Assembly: GCA_035527975.1 (NCBI GenBank)
Contig: DATKZM010000009.1
Coordinates: 1-64,000, forward strand
Reading direction: 5' to 3'
Length of the DNA stretch: 64,000 nucleotides
Origin: DATKZM01 sp035527975
GTDB lineage: Bacteria; Pseudomonadota; Alphaproteobacteria; JAPULJ01
The notes under the pieces are model-generated. The model had not been told where the DNA came from and searched no databases. It saw only the letters and a program-made list of their open reading frames with translations. Every line of letters begins with the position of its first letter. Within the stretch, counting starts at the first letter, position 1. Below are positions 1 to 8,476 of this stretch, piece by piece. Both the position numbers and the translations under genes were made by a program.

Positions 1-111
1 AGAGCCGACGTATTCGACTACATCGAGCGCTTCTACAACCCGACGCGGCGGCACTCGACCATCGGATACGTCAGCCCTGTAGACTTCGAGAAACAGGCCA
101 TGCAAGCTTAA
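1..111 (+). CDS. IS3-family transposase (OrfB), C-terminal fragment
   Basis: The frame is open from the first base and ends at TAA 109-111, giving the last 36 residues of an IS3-family DDE transposase. The text FYNPTRRHSTIGYVSP is the conserved end of the rve integrase domain in IS3 OrfB proteins, containing the segment that follows the last catalytic Glu. A terminal inverted repeat candidate follows within 30 bp, so this is the right-hand end of the element. The rest of the gene lies outside the window, so whether the element is complete cannot be judged. Confidence 0.85.
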   Translation, partial: RADVFDYIERFYNPTRRHSTIGYVSPVDFEKQAMQA

Positions 112-116
112 CCAAC

Positions 117-141
117 TGTCCTCGAAACCGGCAGCAGCTCA
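117..141. repeat. Candidate right terminal inverted repeat of the IS3 element
   Basis: The stretch starting TGTCCTCGAAACCGG and ending AGCTCA lies a few bases after the transposase stop, at the spacing usual for IS3-family right ends. The partner repeat is outside the window, so the exact end is inferred. Confidence 0.5.
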
Positions 142-425
142 ACCCGCCCACGAATGATTGGAAGCGGTACAAAGCGGAAAAACAGAATCGACCTACAAAA
201 AGTGACACTACGGTAGTACCCACGGGTGACACTACCAAGCGCCCAACTGCTGAAAACACCGATCAAGAAGCCGCAGAAAACCTGCGTCCCGCAAATGATC
301 CCGTAGTACCCCCGGGTGACACTGCTTCTATATCTTGGGAGGGTAGCAAGCCGAATGTGGAGCAGGACGAGGTAGAGCAGTTAACAGGTATCCCAGACTT
401 CTTGAAGCGGAGCCAATCGTCCTGA
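142..425 (+). pseudogene. Gene tail truncated by the IS3 insertion
   Basis: An uninterrupted reading frame runs from the IS end to TGA 423-425 with no plausible start of its own. It encodes a hydrophilic tail of about 94 residues with two similar segments, SDTTVVPTGDTT and NDPVVPPGDTA, and ends GIPDFLKRSQSS. The two segments come from a near-direct DNA repeat at about 210-231 and 302-323. Base composition is less GC-rich than the neighbours. I do not recognise the family. The most economical reading is the 3' end of a gene interrupted by the IS3 element; plasmid or phage origin is possible but unproven. Confidence 0.45.
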
Positions 426-930
426 CACCCATCACAAAACATTCTTGCTCATACAAGATCGTGAAAACCTTCGATCCTGCTGTGTTTCCTGATTAGATAT
501 CAGGCGCTAGAAAGATTTTTCATTATAAAAAGCAGTAGCTTATAGCAATAATTTTTGCAAAACGCCGCTTTAGGTGACATTGGGGGGACATGGATAACCA
601 AATCGAACCCTGTCTGCCGACCAACTTCGACGCTGACGGTCTCGCACAGCGAGCCTAGGCAGTGCTTGGCACGCCTCCACAGGAATGGGTCCCATATTCG
701 CCTCGACAGGGTGCCCCGCCCGGAAAAAGCACGTCCCTGAATGGACGGCGGCGGCGGGGACCATCAACCTCGCATGCACGGCACCATCAGGATTCCAACC
801 AGACGCGTTTTAGCCCGTATAAATGCCGATAGTCCCGTCCCGCGCGCGTCCCGGCGCCGGCGCTGCCGACTGCCGGGACGCGTAACGACGGGCCTGCCGC
901 GGCAAGCGTCGCACCGCCGGCTCCCGCCGC
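426..930. other. Intergenic region, no supported gene
   Basis: About 500 bp with no convincing ORF; the short frames on both strands lack family motifs and overlap each other. The 480-560 part is AT-rich (oligo-A/T runs), unlike the rest of the window, and then composition returns to GC-rich. It fits a junction between transferred DNA and the host backbone. Confidence 0.5.
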
Positions 931-1548
931 TTAAGGGATCTCGGCGATCTCCTTGATGCGCTTGATGTTCCAGCCGGCAACGAGGGCGCGGAGCACATCC
1001 GCATTTTCGACACCCGACGCCTCGACCTTGAGGAAGAGACGCCCGCCGATCAGGATGATGGCATCGCCGCGCTTGCGGTCTTCGTCGAACTTGATGAAAC
1101 CCGGCTGGGCCTGACCCTTGACCTCGAGCCGCTCATAGCCGGAGCTCTGCGCCATGGCCGGATTGGCGAACATCGCGCCCATCGCCTGCATCATCGGATT
1201 GTCGATGACGAGCCGCGCCGAGGCCCGGCCCCGGCCGCCGCCGTCGGGCCGATAGCGCCGCTGCACCGAGATGCCTAGGCCCATCATTCCGATACCCTGT
1301 TGTTGGGTGCGGGCGCGGCGGGCCTTCCAGCCATCGGGCGCCGGCGGCATCGCGTCGCCATAAACCTTGGCCAGACGCCGACTGATGCTGCCGATCGCGA
1401 ACTGAAGCTCGCGAGACGTGCTGCTGAGCTTGCCGTCGCCATAGGCTTTCGATGCCCGGTCGATCGCATCGGTGACCTTGTCGGCACGGGCCGCTCCGGC
1501 CGCCACCAGCGTGGCGACCACAAGGGCCGACAGAATCGCCTTGATCAT
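931..1548 (-). CDS. Secreted protein of unknown function
   Basis: A 205-residue protein with a clear N-terminal signal peptide (residues 1-22, cleavage near AGAARA-DK), so probably periplasmic. The start ATG at 1548 is preceded by AAGGAG at good spacing. The mature protein has a basic, glycine-rich middle (RRYRPDGGGRGRASARL, about 90-107) and a C-terminal part with alternating hydrophobic strands (DAIILIGGRLFLKVEASG) that looks like a small beta-rich domain. No catalytic motif is visible and I do not recognise the family. It stands alone between the IS3 scar and the IS1380 element, so context gives no functional hint. Confidence 0.7.
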   Translation of the reverse strand: MIKAILSALVVATLVAAGAARADKVTDAIDRASKAYGDGKLSSTSRELQFAIGSISRRLAKVYGDAMPPAPDGWKARRARTQQQGIGMMGLGISVQRRYRPDGGGRGRASARLVIDNPMMQAMGAMFANPAMAQSSGYERLEVKGQAQPGFIKFDEDRKRGDAIILIGGRLFLKVEASGVENADVLRALVAGWNIKRIKEIAEIP

Positions 1549-1799
1549 AGGAAAAACTCCTTGATTTCTCTTTTCGTGGCCAGCCCACTTGCAGTCCGCC
1601 CGGAAGGCGCACTCTTCAGATTGCCTCCATGTTAGACTGCACGGCAGCCAGCGTGAATGCCGCCGACAGCGAATCGTAGGGGTGCCGGCAAAACCAAACT
1701 AAATTCTACTGAGACACGGCCCCAGCACGGCAAGGCCCAAGCGCGGCAAGGCCTTGAACCGCGGCAAACTGCGCAACAACCCGATTGCCACACTAAACC

Positions 1800-3457
1800 G
1801 ACATTCCCCATATGAACCGGCAACCGGGCCGAGAATTGCACGATTTTGGGGGTTTTGGCAACGCTCGTTGCCCAGCCTGACCCAGCCTGCCCCCAAGAGG
1901 CACTCAGCATGGGGCAAACGGCGCCCTGACAGGGCAAATGGTTCGATTTGGTGGTGATCAAGGCGCACCTCTCCCGTGGCATTGGCAGCGACGCATGATG
2001 AACAGATGCCTCATGCTGGCGCAGGATCAGGCGGTGGCCGCAACAACGCGATCAGCCGCAGGATGTCGGCAAACAAGGTTCTCGGGATGGCAACCTCGGC
2101 CATCTGAAAGGTAACGTAGCGCCCGTGGCGGACGACCTTGGCGCCGATCTTGATGAGCTTGTCCTTGAGCGTCGTCAGCGACCACTGCTCCACGGCATCG
2201 GGTAACGCCAGCGTGCGCATAAAATTGCCGAGGTTGTAGGCCAGCGCGTGCAGTTGAAGCCGGACCGCATTGTTGCGGAACGTGCGGCATGACAGCCGCG
2301 TCCAGCGGATAGCGTTCTTGCCCTCCTTGATGTGCTGTTCGGCCGTGCCGCGCTGATTGTAGAAGACGACTACACGGTCGGCCGGGCGGCTCAGGTTGGT
2401 GACGATGAAGCCGACACGAGGATAGAGTTCGCCTGGATGCCATTCGACTTTGGCGACCACCCGGCGCTTCTTGTCCCACGAACCTGCCCGATAGCTGAAG
2501 CTGGCATGGAAGCGGCGAACATGGTTCGGCGGGCGACCGACGGGGCGCGTGAGCAGATGAGCAATGCAAACCTGAAGAACTGCGTTGGCCTTGAGGCGGA
2601 TGGCGTAGGTGAAGCCTTCGGCTTCCAGGAACTCATAGATGTCCGGTGCGGCGAATGCGGCATCGCCCCGGAAATAGCGCCTCAGCTTGTGATCCCGATA
2701 CCGGGCGACAACAGGCTCCAGAACGTCGCGCCATTCATGGGCGCTGTGCACGTTGCCGGGACGGAGGGCGCAACGCTCCAGGTCGCCGAACTGGTTGAAC
2801 ACGAACAGCGGGTGATAGCAGGTGCAGCCGAAATGGCCGTTGTATGCGGTGCCTTCCTGATCGCCATAGGTCGGGCTGACGGAACTGTCCATGTCGAGCA
2901 CGATGGCCTTGGGCAGCTTGCGTTCATGTACCCGGTCGATCCACATGCCGGAAAGATCGGTGAGAGCGGCCGTGTTGTCGTCGGTGGCCAGCCACTCGGT
3001 CTCGAAGCGCCCCATCTGGCTTGTAGATGCGCCGCCGCGATTGATCGCCTGGCCACCCACGATCCAGCGCATCGCCGGATCGCGTCCCAGCCGGTCGGCA
3101 TCATTCACATCCTCATATCCGGCAAGGCGACCATAGACAGACTGGCGAAGCAGACCGACAACACCGTGCCAACCGTTCTTGCCGGTTCGGCTGTCAGCCA
3201 GGACATCGCCCGCCAGCGTGGTCAGGCCAAGGGCATCGTCAAGCTCACGGTAGGCGAGCAATCCAGCATCGGACGTGACCCGAGAACCATGGAACTCCAG
3301 CTTAAGCCGTCGGTCGAAACAGGGCCGAAGTGGGCTGCGATTTGCTTCACCCTCCGGGTTCCGCATCTAGCCTGCCCTCCACCTGATCTAAATCACTGAT
3401 TCTTATACCAGAAACAGACAAAAACCGCATCAAGTGGATAGGTTACTTGGGAAATGC
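1800..3457 (-). mobile_element. IS1380-family insertion sequence (ends tentative)
   Basis: Surrounds the IS1380-type transposase. A candidate terminal pair is CCGACATTCCCCA at about 1800-1812 and, inverted, CCCGCATTTCCCA at about 3446-3458, matching at 10 of 13 positions. This gives an element of about 1.66 kb, the usual IS1380 length. The right end would then sit a few bases from the folE stop codon at 3462. The repeats are imperfect and no target duplication was established, so the boundaries are provisional. The flank 1549-1799 shows no gene. Confidence 0.45.
2011..3366 (-). CDS. IS1380-family transposase
   Basis: A full-length 451-residue DDE transposase, close to the normal length of the family. 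The N-terminus (LKLEFHGSRVTSDAGLLAYR) is diagnostic for IS1380 transposases. The catalytic core is visible as IVLDMDSSVSPTYGDQEG around residues 155-172 (first Asp), FRGDAAFAAPDIYEFLE around 233-249 (second Asp) and the C-terminal YNQRGTAEQHIKEGKN near 335-350, which supplies the Glu. No frameshift or stop is seen, so the element may be active. It is transcribed in the same direction as folE, which lies upstream in transcription. Confidence 0.93.
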   Translation of the reverse strand: MRNPEGEANRSPLRPCFDRRLKLEFHGSRVTSDAGLLAYRELDDALGLTTLAGDVLADSRTGKNGWHGVVGLLRQSVYGRLAGYEDVNDADRLGRDPAMRWIVGGQAINRGGASTSQMGRFETEWLATDDNTAALTDLSGMWIDRVHERKLPKAIVLDMDSSVSPTYGDQEGTAYNGHFGCTCYHPLFVFNQFGDLERCALRPGNVHSAHEWRDVLEPVVARYRDHKLRRYFRGDAAFAAPDIYEFLEAEGFTYAIRLKANAVLQVCIAHLLTRPVGRPPNHVRRFHASFSYRAGSWDKKRRVVAKVEWHPGELYPRVGFIVTNLSRPADRVVVFYNQRGTAEQHIKEGKNAIRWTRLSCRTFRNNAVRLQLHALAYNLGNFMRTLALPDAVEQWSLTTLKDKLIKIGAKVVRHGRYVTFQMAEVAIPRTLFADILRLIALLRPPPDPAPA

Positions 3458-3461
3458 GGGC

Positions 3462-4109
3462 TTAGGTGTTCGTCAGGCCGCGCCGGCCGGGATCGCCGAT
3501 CATGGCGAGGAACTCGCGGCGGGTCTTGTCGTCGTCGCGGAAGGACCCGGTCATGTGCGAGGTCACCATCGTGGTGCCGGGCTTGTGGATGCCGCGTGTC
3601 GTCATGCACTGGTGAGCGCCCTCGACGACCACCGCGACCCCGTAGGGCTGCAGCACGGTCTCCAGGCACTGCGCGATCATCGCCGTCATGCGCTCCTGGA
3701 TCTGCATGCGCTTGGTGACGATCTCCACCAGGCGCGCGAGCTTGGAGATGCCGACGACGCGGTGGTCGGGGATGTAGGCGATGTGGACCGTGCCGATGAT
3801 CGGCGCGATGTGGTGCTCGCAATGCGATTCGAAACGAATGTCGCGCAGCACCACCATCTCGTCATAGCCATTGGTCTCGGTGAAGGTGCGCGCGAGGATC
3901 TCTTCGGGATCCTTGCCGTAGCCCGAGAAATGCTCCTCGTAGGACTTGACGACGCGCTTGGGCGTGTCCGCCAGACCTTCGCGGTCGGGATCCTCGCCGG
4001 CCCAGCGCAACAGAACCCGAACCGCGGCTTCAGCCTCTGAACGGCTCGGCCGGCCCTCTGCTCCGCCGGGTGACGGCGTGCCGCCGTTTCCGTCCTTGCT
4101 GCTTGCCAA
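3462..4109 (-). CDS. folE: GTP cyclohydrolase I
   Basis: Converts GTP to 7,8-dihydroneopterin triphosphate, the first step of folate (and some pterin) synthesis, in the cytoplasm. At 215 residues it is normal length. Zinc and active-site motifs are intact: SHCEHHIAP around residues 110-118, the PDHRVVGISKLARLVE segment, and VEGAHQCMTTRGI near 175-187. The start is TTG at 4109, supported by GGAAGGA six to seven bases upstream; no in-frame ATG fits the domain better. The first 25 residues are low-complexity and Gly/Ser-rich. apaG lies just upstream on the same strand with a 29 bp gap, so the two may be co-transcribed. Confidence 0.95.
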   Translation of the reverse strand: MASSKDGNGGTPSPGGAEGRPSRSEAEAAVRVLLRWAGEDPDREGLADTPKRVVKSYEEHFSGYGKDPEEILARTFTETNGYDEMVVLRDIRFESHCEHHIAPIIGTVHIAYIPDHRVVGISKLARLVEIVTKRMQIQERMTAMIAQCLETVLQPYGVAVVVEGAHQCMTTRGIHKPGTTMVTSHMTGSFRDDDKTRREFLAMIGDPGRRGLTNT

Positions 4110-4138
4110 TAGAAATTCCTTCCCGGTCTGCCCGGCAG

Positions 4139-4531
4139 TCAGTGCAGTTGCCGCGCCACGTGCGGCGAGTCGAGCGAGAACATCGGAATGGCGACTTCAA
4201 AACGCTCGCCCGTGCCGTTCTGCATCTCGTAGCTTCCAACCATGAAGCCCGACGGCGTCGGCAGCGGACAGCCGCTGGTGTATTCGTAGATCTCGCCCGG
4301 CGCCAGCACCGGCTGCTCGCCGACCACGCCGGGCCCGCGCACTTCCTCGATGCGGCCGTTGGCGTCGGTGATCTGCCAGTGCCGGTTCAGCAACTGCACG
4401 GTTTCCGTCCCGTCGTTCTCAATGCGAATATGGTATGCCCAGACGAAATGACCATCGTCGGGGGAGGACTGATCGTCGAGATAATCGGGCTCGACGACAA
4501 TGGTGATCGCTCGTGTGGTCTCGATGAACAT
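4139..4531 (-). CDS. apaG: ApaG domain protein
   Basis: A 130-residue ApaG protein, a small single-domain fibronectin-III-like beta-sandwich linked in enterobacteria to Co2+ sensitivity and Ap4A metabolism; its biochemical role is unsettled. The family core is visible: FVWAYHIRIENDGTETVQLL, RHWQITDANGRIEEVRGPGV, then GEIYEYTSGCPLPTPSGFM. I chose Met at 4531 (MFIETTRAI) because family members begin just before this strand; an ATG five codons upstream at 4546 is also possible. It precedes folE by 29 bp on the same strand. Confidence 0.9.
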   Translation of the reverse strand: MFIETTRAITIVVEPDYLDDQSSPDDGHFVWAYHIRIENDGTETVQLLNRHWQITDANGRIEEVRGPGVVGEQPVLAPGEIYEYTSGCPLPTPSGFMVGSYEMQNGTGERFEVAIPMFSLDSPHVARQLH

Positions 4532-5168
4532 GGACGCTACTCGCAAAGCTACCGCTTGGATGCGCCGCCCGGCGCATTGCGCGGCCGCGCCCGGGCGGGC
4601 GAAGATCTACAGCGCGCGGATTCTAAGCGCGGGCACCGATATGTCTAGCTTTGCAGTATGCCAGGGTTAACCGCGGTGCGGGGAAGATCGGGGCATGTGG
4701 CCATCCTTCAAGACGCCGCGCCCGCGCGGCTCCTCAGAGTCTGGCCGGAAATGAATGCCGGCAGATCAAATAGTCGCGGCCGGGCGACGAGACCCGCCCG
4801 TCACTCCCACGCCCTTCGACGGGCGCGGGAATGACGCGAAGAGAGTGTCCGGCCCATCGTAGCCGGTCGCAACCACTGCATTCATTTCCGGCCAGATTCT
4901 CAAGATGAGCTCACGTTTGCGCTTGGCAGAAAGGCTCATCCTGAGGTGCCGCCCAAGGCAGCCTCGAGGGATGGATGACGCGCGCCGATGCAGGTTCGCT
5001 CATCGCGCCGCGCTATGGTTAATGTCGCATCAACCATATGATCATTGTCATGGCAAAAAATAGCCGGCCTGTGACCGTTATCACAGCGCCGGGGTCGGCC
5101 AATCCCTATCGTCACTGGCAGATCGGCGCCCATGCAGGGCGCACCCATGACAGACAGGAGATCTTGCC
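4532..5168. other. Intergenic region with a nested palindrome and the 5169 gene leader
   Basis: No gene is supported here. The central part holds a repeat element (4737-4901, listed separately), and 4913-4975 looks like a degraded half of the CTCATCCTGAGG-type intergenic repeat. The last part, 5040-5165, is less GC-rich and probably contains the promoter of the gene at 5169, whose ribosome binding site is CAGGAG at 5155-5161. Confidence 0.5.
4737..4901. repeat. Nested palindromic intergenic element
   Basis: Outer arms GAGTCTGGCCGGAAATGAAT (4737-4756, extending to 4758) and its reverse complement at 4878-4899 match over 22 bp with one mismatch. Inside lies a second hairpin around 4798-4835 (CACGCCCTTCGACGGGCG core). 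The structure resembles a small non-autonomous palindromic element of about 165 bp with no coding capacity. Confidence 0.7.
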
Positions 5169-5792
5169 ATGACCATCCGATCCGCACTCCACAAGACCGC
5201 TTTCTCGGGCAGCGTCGTTGGCGTTGCCGCCGTTGCGGCAGGGCTTTTCGCCGCTTCGTCGCTGCCGTTCTCGGCGACCGCCGAGGCCGCGCCGCGTCAG
5301 CCCAACTACAGCGCCTATTGCGCCCGCAACCACCGGGGCAGCTTTGCCAATCGGCTGCGCACGACGGGCGAGTACATTTGCACCCAGCGTTCGCGTTTGC
5401 AGCTGCGCCACTACCGGGTGAACCTGGCGCTCGCCTGCCAGCTCACCACCGGCACGCCCAGCTTTCGCAATTTCGGGCGCGGCTATGTGCTGTGCAACGA
5501 GCGCCGTTTCGTGCAGCCGGTGCCGCGTTCGGTGCTGCGGCCGAGGCCGCGTCCCAGCGGCTTCGTGATGCGTTCGCCCAATCTGGGCGCCTATTGCGCG
5601 CGTCTTCACCCGGGCAGCACCGTCAACCGTTTGCGCACGACGGGCGAGTACATCTGCACCCAGCGTTCGCGCTTCCAGCTTCGCCACTACCGGATCAACA
5701 TGGCCCAGGCCTGCATGATCAGCTGGCGCACCGCGAGCTTCCGCTATGTCGGCGGCCGCAACAATCCGCAGTGCGTGGTGCGCAGCGCCTAA
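5169..5792 (+). CDS. Secreted protein with two tandem cysteine-containing repeats
   Basis: A 207-residue protein with a signal peptide (about residues 1-41, ending SATAEAA) and two homologous domains. The first starts YSAYCARNHRGSFANRLR near residue 47 and the second LGAYCARLHPGSTVNRLR near residue 139. Each continues with RTTGEYICTQRSR and a QLRHYR(V/I)N strand, and then a Cys ahead of the next segment. Four conserved Cys per unit suggest two disulphides in the periplasm. The units are also very similar at DNA level, pointing to recent tandem duplication. ATG 5169 is backed by CAGGAG. I do not recognise the family. A strong hairpin terminator follows. Confidence 0.75.
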   Translation: MTIRSALHKTAFSGSVVGVAAVAAGLFAASSLPFSATAEAAPRQPNYSAYCARNHRGSFANRLRTTGEYICTQRSRLQLRHYRVNLALACQLTTGTPSFRNFGRGYVLCNERRFVQPVPRSVLRPRPRPSGFVMRSPNLGAYCARLHPGSTVNRLRTTGEYICTQRSRFQLRHYRINMAQACMISWRTASFRYVGGRNNPQCVVRSA

Positions 5793-5818
5793 TTTTCATC
5801 GGCTTTACGTTGTTACGC

Positions 5819-5853
5819 GAACCGCGCTCCCGGTAACGGGGGCGCGGTTTTGC
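5819..5853 (+). terminator. Rho-independent terminator
   Basis: ACCGCGC and GCGCGGT form a stem, extended by CCCG/CGGG, followed by TTTTGCTTT. It sits 27 bp after the stop of the secreted double-repeat protein. Confidence 0.8.
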
Positions 5854-5860
5854 TTTGCCG

Positions 5861-5990
5861 CTAGAGCACGATCGCGTCACACTGAGCAAATGTGACGCGT
5901 GAATCGTGCTCTAAACACGTGCTCTAAACATATGAGTCAGATCAAGATTCACGTCTCGGATCGCAACGATCTGGGACGATCTTGATCTTG
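5861..5990 (+). repeat. Composite GATC-rich palindromic repeat, copy 1
   Basis: Two palindromic modules in tandem: module A (AGAGCACGATCGCGTCACA ... GTGACGCGTGAATCGTGCTCT) and, after CATATGAGTC, module B (AGATCAAGATTCACGTCTC ... GATCTTGATCTTG). The same composite recurs at 21668-21784 in opposite orientation. It ends 14 bp before the next start codon. Confidence 0.8.
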
Positions 5991-6004
5991 GGAACCGGGC
6001 CTAG

Positions 6005-6607
6005 ATGTCAGCCATGGCCGAACCGCCGCCCGGACCGAAACTAACCAGCGAGGACGCGGCCGCCGCGCGGCGACGCCGCCGGCGGCCGATCCTGGTAATC
6101 GTCGTGATGTTCGCGGGCTACGGCATCTATTCCTTGCTGAGCGACAGCAAGCCGGGCTGGCTCGCCTCCAAGCCGCAGGAATTCCCCGCCAAGGTCGCGC
6201 AACTCCGCTTCGCCGATGGCCGCCTTGACGCCGGCAATCCATACGTCATTCTGCTGAAGCGCGCCGGACGCGGACGCAAGCTGCCGCCGCGGCGGCTGAT
6301 GCTGGCCATGGCCGCCCAAACCACCGCTCGCTATCGCTGCCGCAAGCCCTCGCGCTGTCCGTGGATCAGCATCGCGCCGCTGACCTGCCGTCTTGGTGAC
6401 GCAGCGCCGGGGCCGTGCGGTCTGGAGTTTTTCGATCTGGGCCAGACCGGCACCAAGCTTTTCCCGCGGCCGCGCTGCCGGCTGACCCGGCCGGGCATTC
6501 GCGACCTCAAGATCGCCTGCCCGCGCACCCTCACGCTCGGGGCGAAAGTGGCGCTTGAGGCGCCGTCCAAGCCGGGGCCGAAGCCAAAGTCGAAGCCGGC
6601 ACAATAG
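6005..6607 (+). CDS. Single-pass membrane protein of unknown function
   Basis: A 200-residue protein with a basic N-terminus (AAARRRRRR, about 21-28), one transmembrane helix (PILVIVVMFAGYGIYSLL, about 29-46) and a C-terminal soluble part of about 150 residues, probably periplasmic. The soluble part has scattered cysteines (about 112, 118, 127, 137) and ends in a Lys/Pro-rich tail. No known motif is seen. A second ATG at 6014 is an alternative start. It precedes the DUF3095 gene by 28 bp and may be co-transcribed with it. The composite repeat lies directly upstream, where a promoter would be expected. Confidence 0.6.
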   Translation: MSAMAEPPPGPKLTSEDAAAARRRRRRPILVIVVMFAGYGIYSLLSDSKPGWLASKPQEFPAKVAQLRFADGRLDAGNPYVILLKRAGRGRKLPPRRLMLAMAAQTTARYRCRKPSRCPWISIAPLTCRLGDAAPGPCGLEFFDLGQTGTKLFPRPRCRLTRPGIRDLKIACPRTLTLGAKVALEAPSKPGPKPKSKPAQ

Positions 6608-6635
6608 CGCCCGCGCGGACCGGAAGCTAAGATCT

Positions 6636-7841
6636 GTGAGCACGCCCAGCCAGACCGCGAACGACCGCTTCTACAACGATTTGCCGCCGTTCCGCCGGTT
6701 CGACGATTTCACGATGTTCGAGGCCTATGCGCCGGTTCCGGACGATTGGGTGGTGATGATCGCCGATGTTGTAGGCTCGACGCGCGCCATCGAGGCGGGC
6801 AACTACAAGGCCGTCAACATGGTCGGCGCGGCCTCGATCACCGCCGTGCTCAATACCAAAGGCGGCACCGAGATCCCCTTCGTCTTCGGCGGCGATGGCG
6901 GCACGCTGGTGGTGCCCGGCGCGCTGGGCGAGGCGGCGGGCGACGCGCTCCTGCGCCTACAAGCCGCGTCGGAAGATCTGTTCGGCTTGACCTTGCGCGT
7001 GGGCGCCATCCCGGTCGCCGATCTGCGCGCGCAAGGCCACGATGTTCGGGTCCGCAAGTTCGAGCTGAGCCCGGGCAATTACCTCGCCATGTTCGCGGGC
7101 GGCGGCGTCGAGCGGGCTGATGCGCTGCTGAAGGGCGGCGCGCCGGGCGGGGCCTATCTGCCGGCCGGGAGCGGCGATCCGGGCCCGCCCGATCTTGCGG
7201 GTCTGTCCTGCCGCTGGGAGCCGCTGACGCCGAAGAACGGACGCATGATGACGCTGATGGTGCAGGGCCGGGCGTCCGATCCCGGCGCGGAGGGCAAGCT
7301 GCTCGGCGAGGTGCTCGCCGCCATCGGTGACATCCTTGGCGACCCGCTGACGGACTTCGCGCCGGCGAGCAGGCACTCCATGCGCTTCCGCTGGCCGCCC
7401 AGGGGCCTCAGGCTGGAGGCGCGCGCGAGCAGGGGCACGCAGAGCCATTCAAGGCGCCTTCGCGCGGTGCTCGTTTCGTCCCTGATCCAGTATGTCTGCG
7501 AGCGCTTCAACCTGAAAGCCGGCGACTATGATCCCCCGGTCTACCGGAAGGAGCTGCGCGCCAATACCGACTTCCGCAAATATGACGGGCTGTTCCGGGC
7601 GGTGCTCGATGTGAGCCCCGATCAGGCCGCGCGGATCGAAACCTATCTGGAGGGCCGGTACCGGGCCGGGCGGCTGGTCTATGGCCTGCAGCTCGCCGAC
7701 CGCGCGCTGATGACCTGCCTGGTGTTCAACCTGGCCCGGAGCGAGCATGTGCATTTCGTCGACGGGGCCGATGGCGGCTTCGCGATGGCGGCGCGCGCAT
7801 TCAAGGCGCGGCTAGATCACTGTGACGCGATCGCGCTCTAG
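6636..7841 (+). CDS. DUF3095 family protein (nucleotide cyclase-like fold)
   Basis: A 401-residue protein matching the DUF3095 family: the opening NDRFYNDLPPFRRFDDF, then VMIADVVGSTRAIEAG and FVFGGDGGTLVVP. The last two recall the metal-binding and GDG motifs of class III nucleotide cyclases, but activity is not established for the family. I chose GTG 6636 because the longer frame starting at 6555 would overlap the preceding gene and add an Arg-rich stretch foreign to the family. The last codons and the stop (LDHCDAIAL) fall inside a copy of the GATC-rich palindrome, so the C-terminus has been shaped by a repeat insertion. Confidence 0.8.
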   Translation: MSTPSQTANDRFYNDLPPFRRFDDFTMFEAYAPVPDDWVVMIADVVGSTRAIEAGNYKAVNMVGAASITAVLNTKGGTEIPFVFGGDGGTLVVPGALGEAAGDALLRLQAASEDLFGLTLRVGAIPVADLRAQGHDVRVRKFELSPGNYLAMFAGGGVERADALLKGGAPGGAYLPAGSGDPGPPDLAGLSCRWEPLTPKNGRMMTLMVQGRASDPGAEGKLLGEVLAAIGDILGDPLTDFAPASRHSMRFRWPPRGLRLEARASRGTQSHSRRLRAVLVSSLIQYVCERFNLKAGDYDPPVYRKELRANTDFRKYDGLFRAVLDVSPDQAARIETYLEGRYRAGRLVYGLQLADRALMTCLVFNLARSEHVHFVDGADGGFAMAARAFKARLDHCDAIAL

Positions 7842-7842
7842 G
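7812..7842 (-). repeat. Half-copy of the GATC-rich palindrome
   Basis: CTAGATCACTGTGACGCGAT followed by CGCGCTCTAG is nearly identical to the end of the composite repeat at 21750-21784. It supplies the last codons and the TAG stop of the DUF3095 gene. Confidence 0.75.
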
Positions 7843-7893
7843 CAAAATGTCCGGCGCAGCGACGCTGTAACACCGCTGAGCGTGCGGCTGCGC

Positions 7894-8253
7894 TTACTTT
7901 TGCTCCAGCCGGTGCAGCCGTTCCAGGATGACGCGTTCCAGGCTGTCGACGGTGCGCGGGTCGAGCCGGTCGAAATGGCCGGCGAGGCACTTGTCCCGGG
8001 CCTCCACGCGCACGATCTCGGCAATCGCGAAATGGCGGTGCATGTTACCGCCGGTGGTGGCGATGATGGTGACCGGCACCGAGGCACCGGCTTTCAAATC
8101 GCCGGAATAGGGCGTCAGCATGAAGCCGCCCAGCGACCAGTCGACCGTGGTGTATTCGACGCCTTCGACCTCGATCTGGATCGGCGGCATCATCACCCGC
8201 CGGTGTTCGCGGCGGTTCTCCAGCGCATAGCCGATGATTTTGCCTTGTTTCAT
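7894..8253 (-). CDS. PilZ domain protein
   Basis: A 119-residue protein consisting of a single PilZ domain, a cyclic di-GMP receptor. The two binding motifs are present: NRREHRR near residues 14-20 (RxxxR) and TVDWSLGGFM near 37-46 (the D/NxSxxG motif). Output is unknown; single-domain PilZ proteins usually act by protein contact. ATG 8253 is chosen; an ATG nine codons upstream (8280) is also possible. A GGDEF-EAL protein with intact motifs is encoded 14 kb away at 21795, so both turnover and response to cyclic di-GMP are represented in the window. Confidence 0.87.
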   Translation of the reverse strand: MKQGKIIGYALENRREHRRVMMPPIQIEVEGVEYTTVDWSLGGFMLTPYSGDLKAGASVPVTIIATTGGNMHRHFAIAEIVRVEARDKCLAGHFDRLDPRTVDSLERVILERLHRLEQK

Positions 8254-8400
8254 GCGCGCGCGGGTCCCTTCGCGGGTCATGGTATGGGCGCGATCCGGGG
8301 ATGGGCGTCCCGGTGCCGCACCGAAACTGCTGCCAGTGCGAGCCTAGGTCGAAAGGCATAACGGAGTGTTAAGGAATTGGGGGCCGGCGGGGCGGGAAGA

Positions 8401-8476
<76 letters not shown>

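Noticed and set aside
1..3461. Composite transposon or integrative island spanning the IS3 and IS1380 elements
   Set aside because: The two elements are from different families, no cargo gene with mobile function lies between them, and the left side is outside the window.
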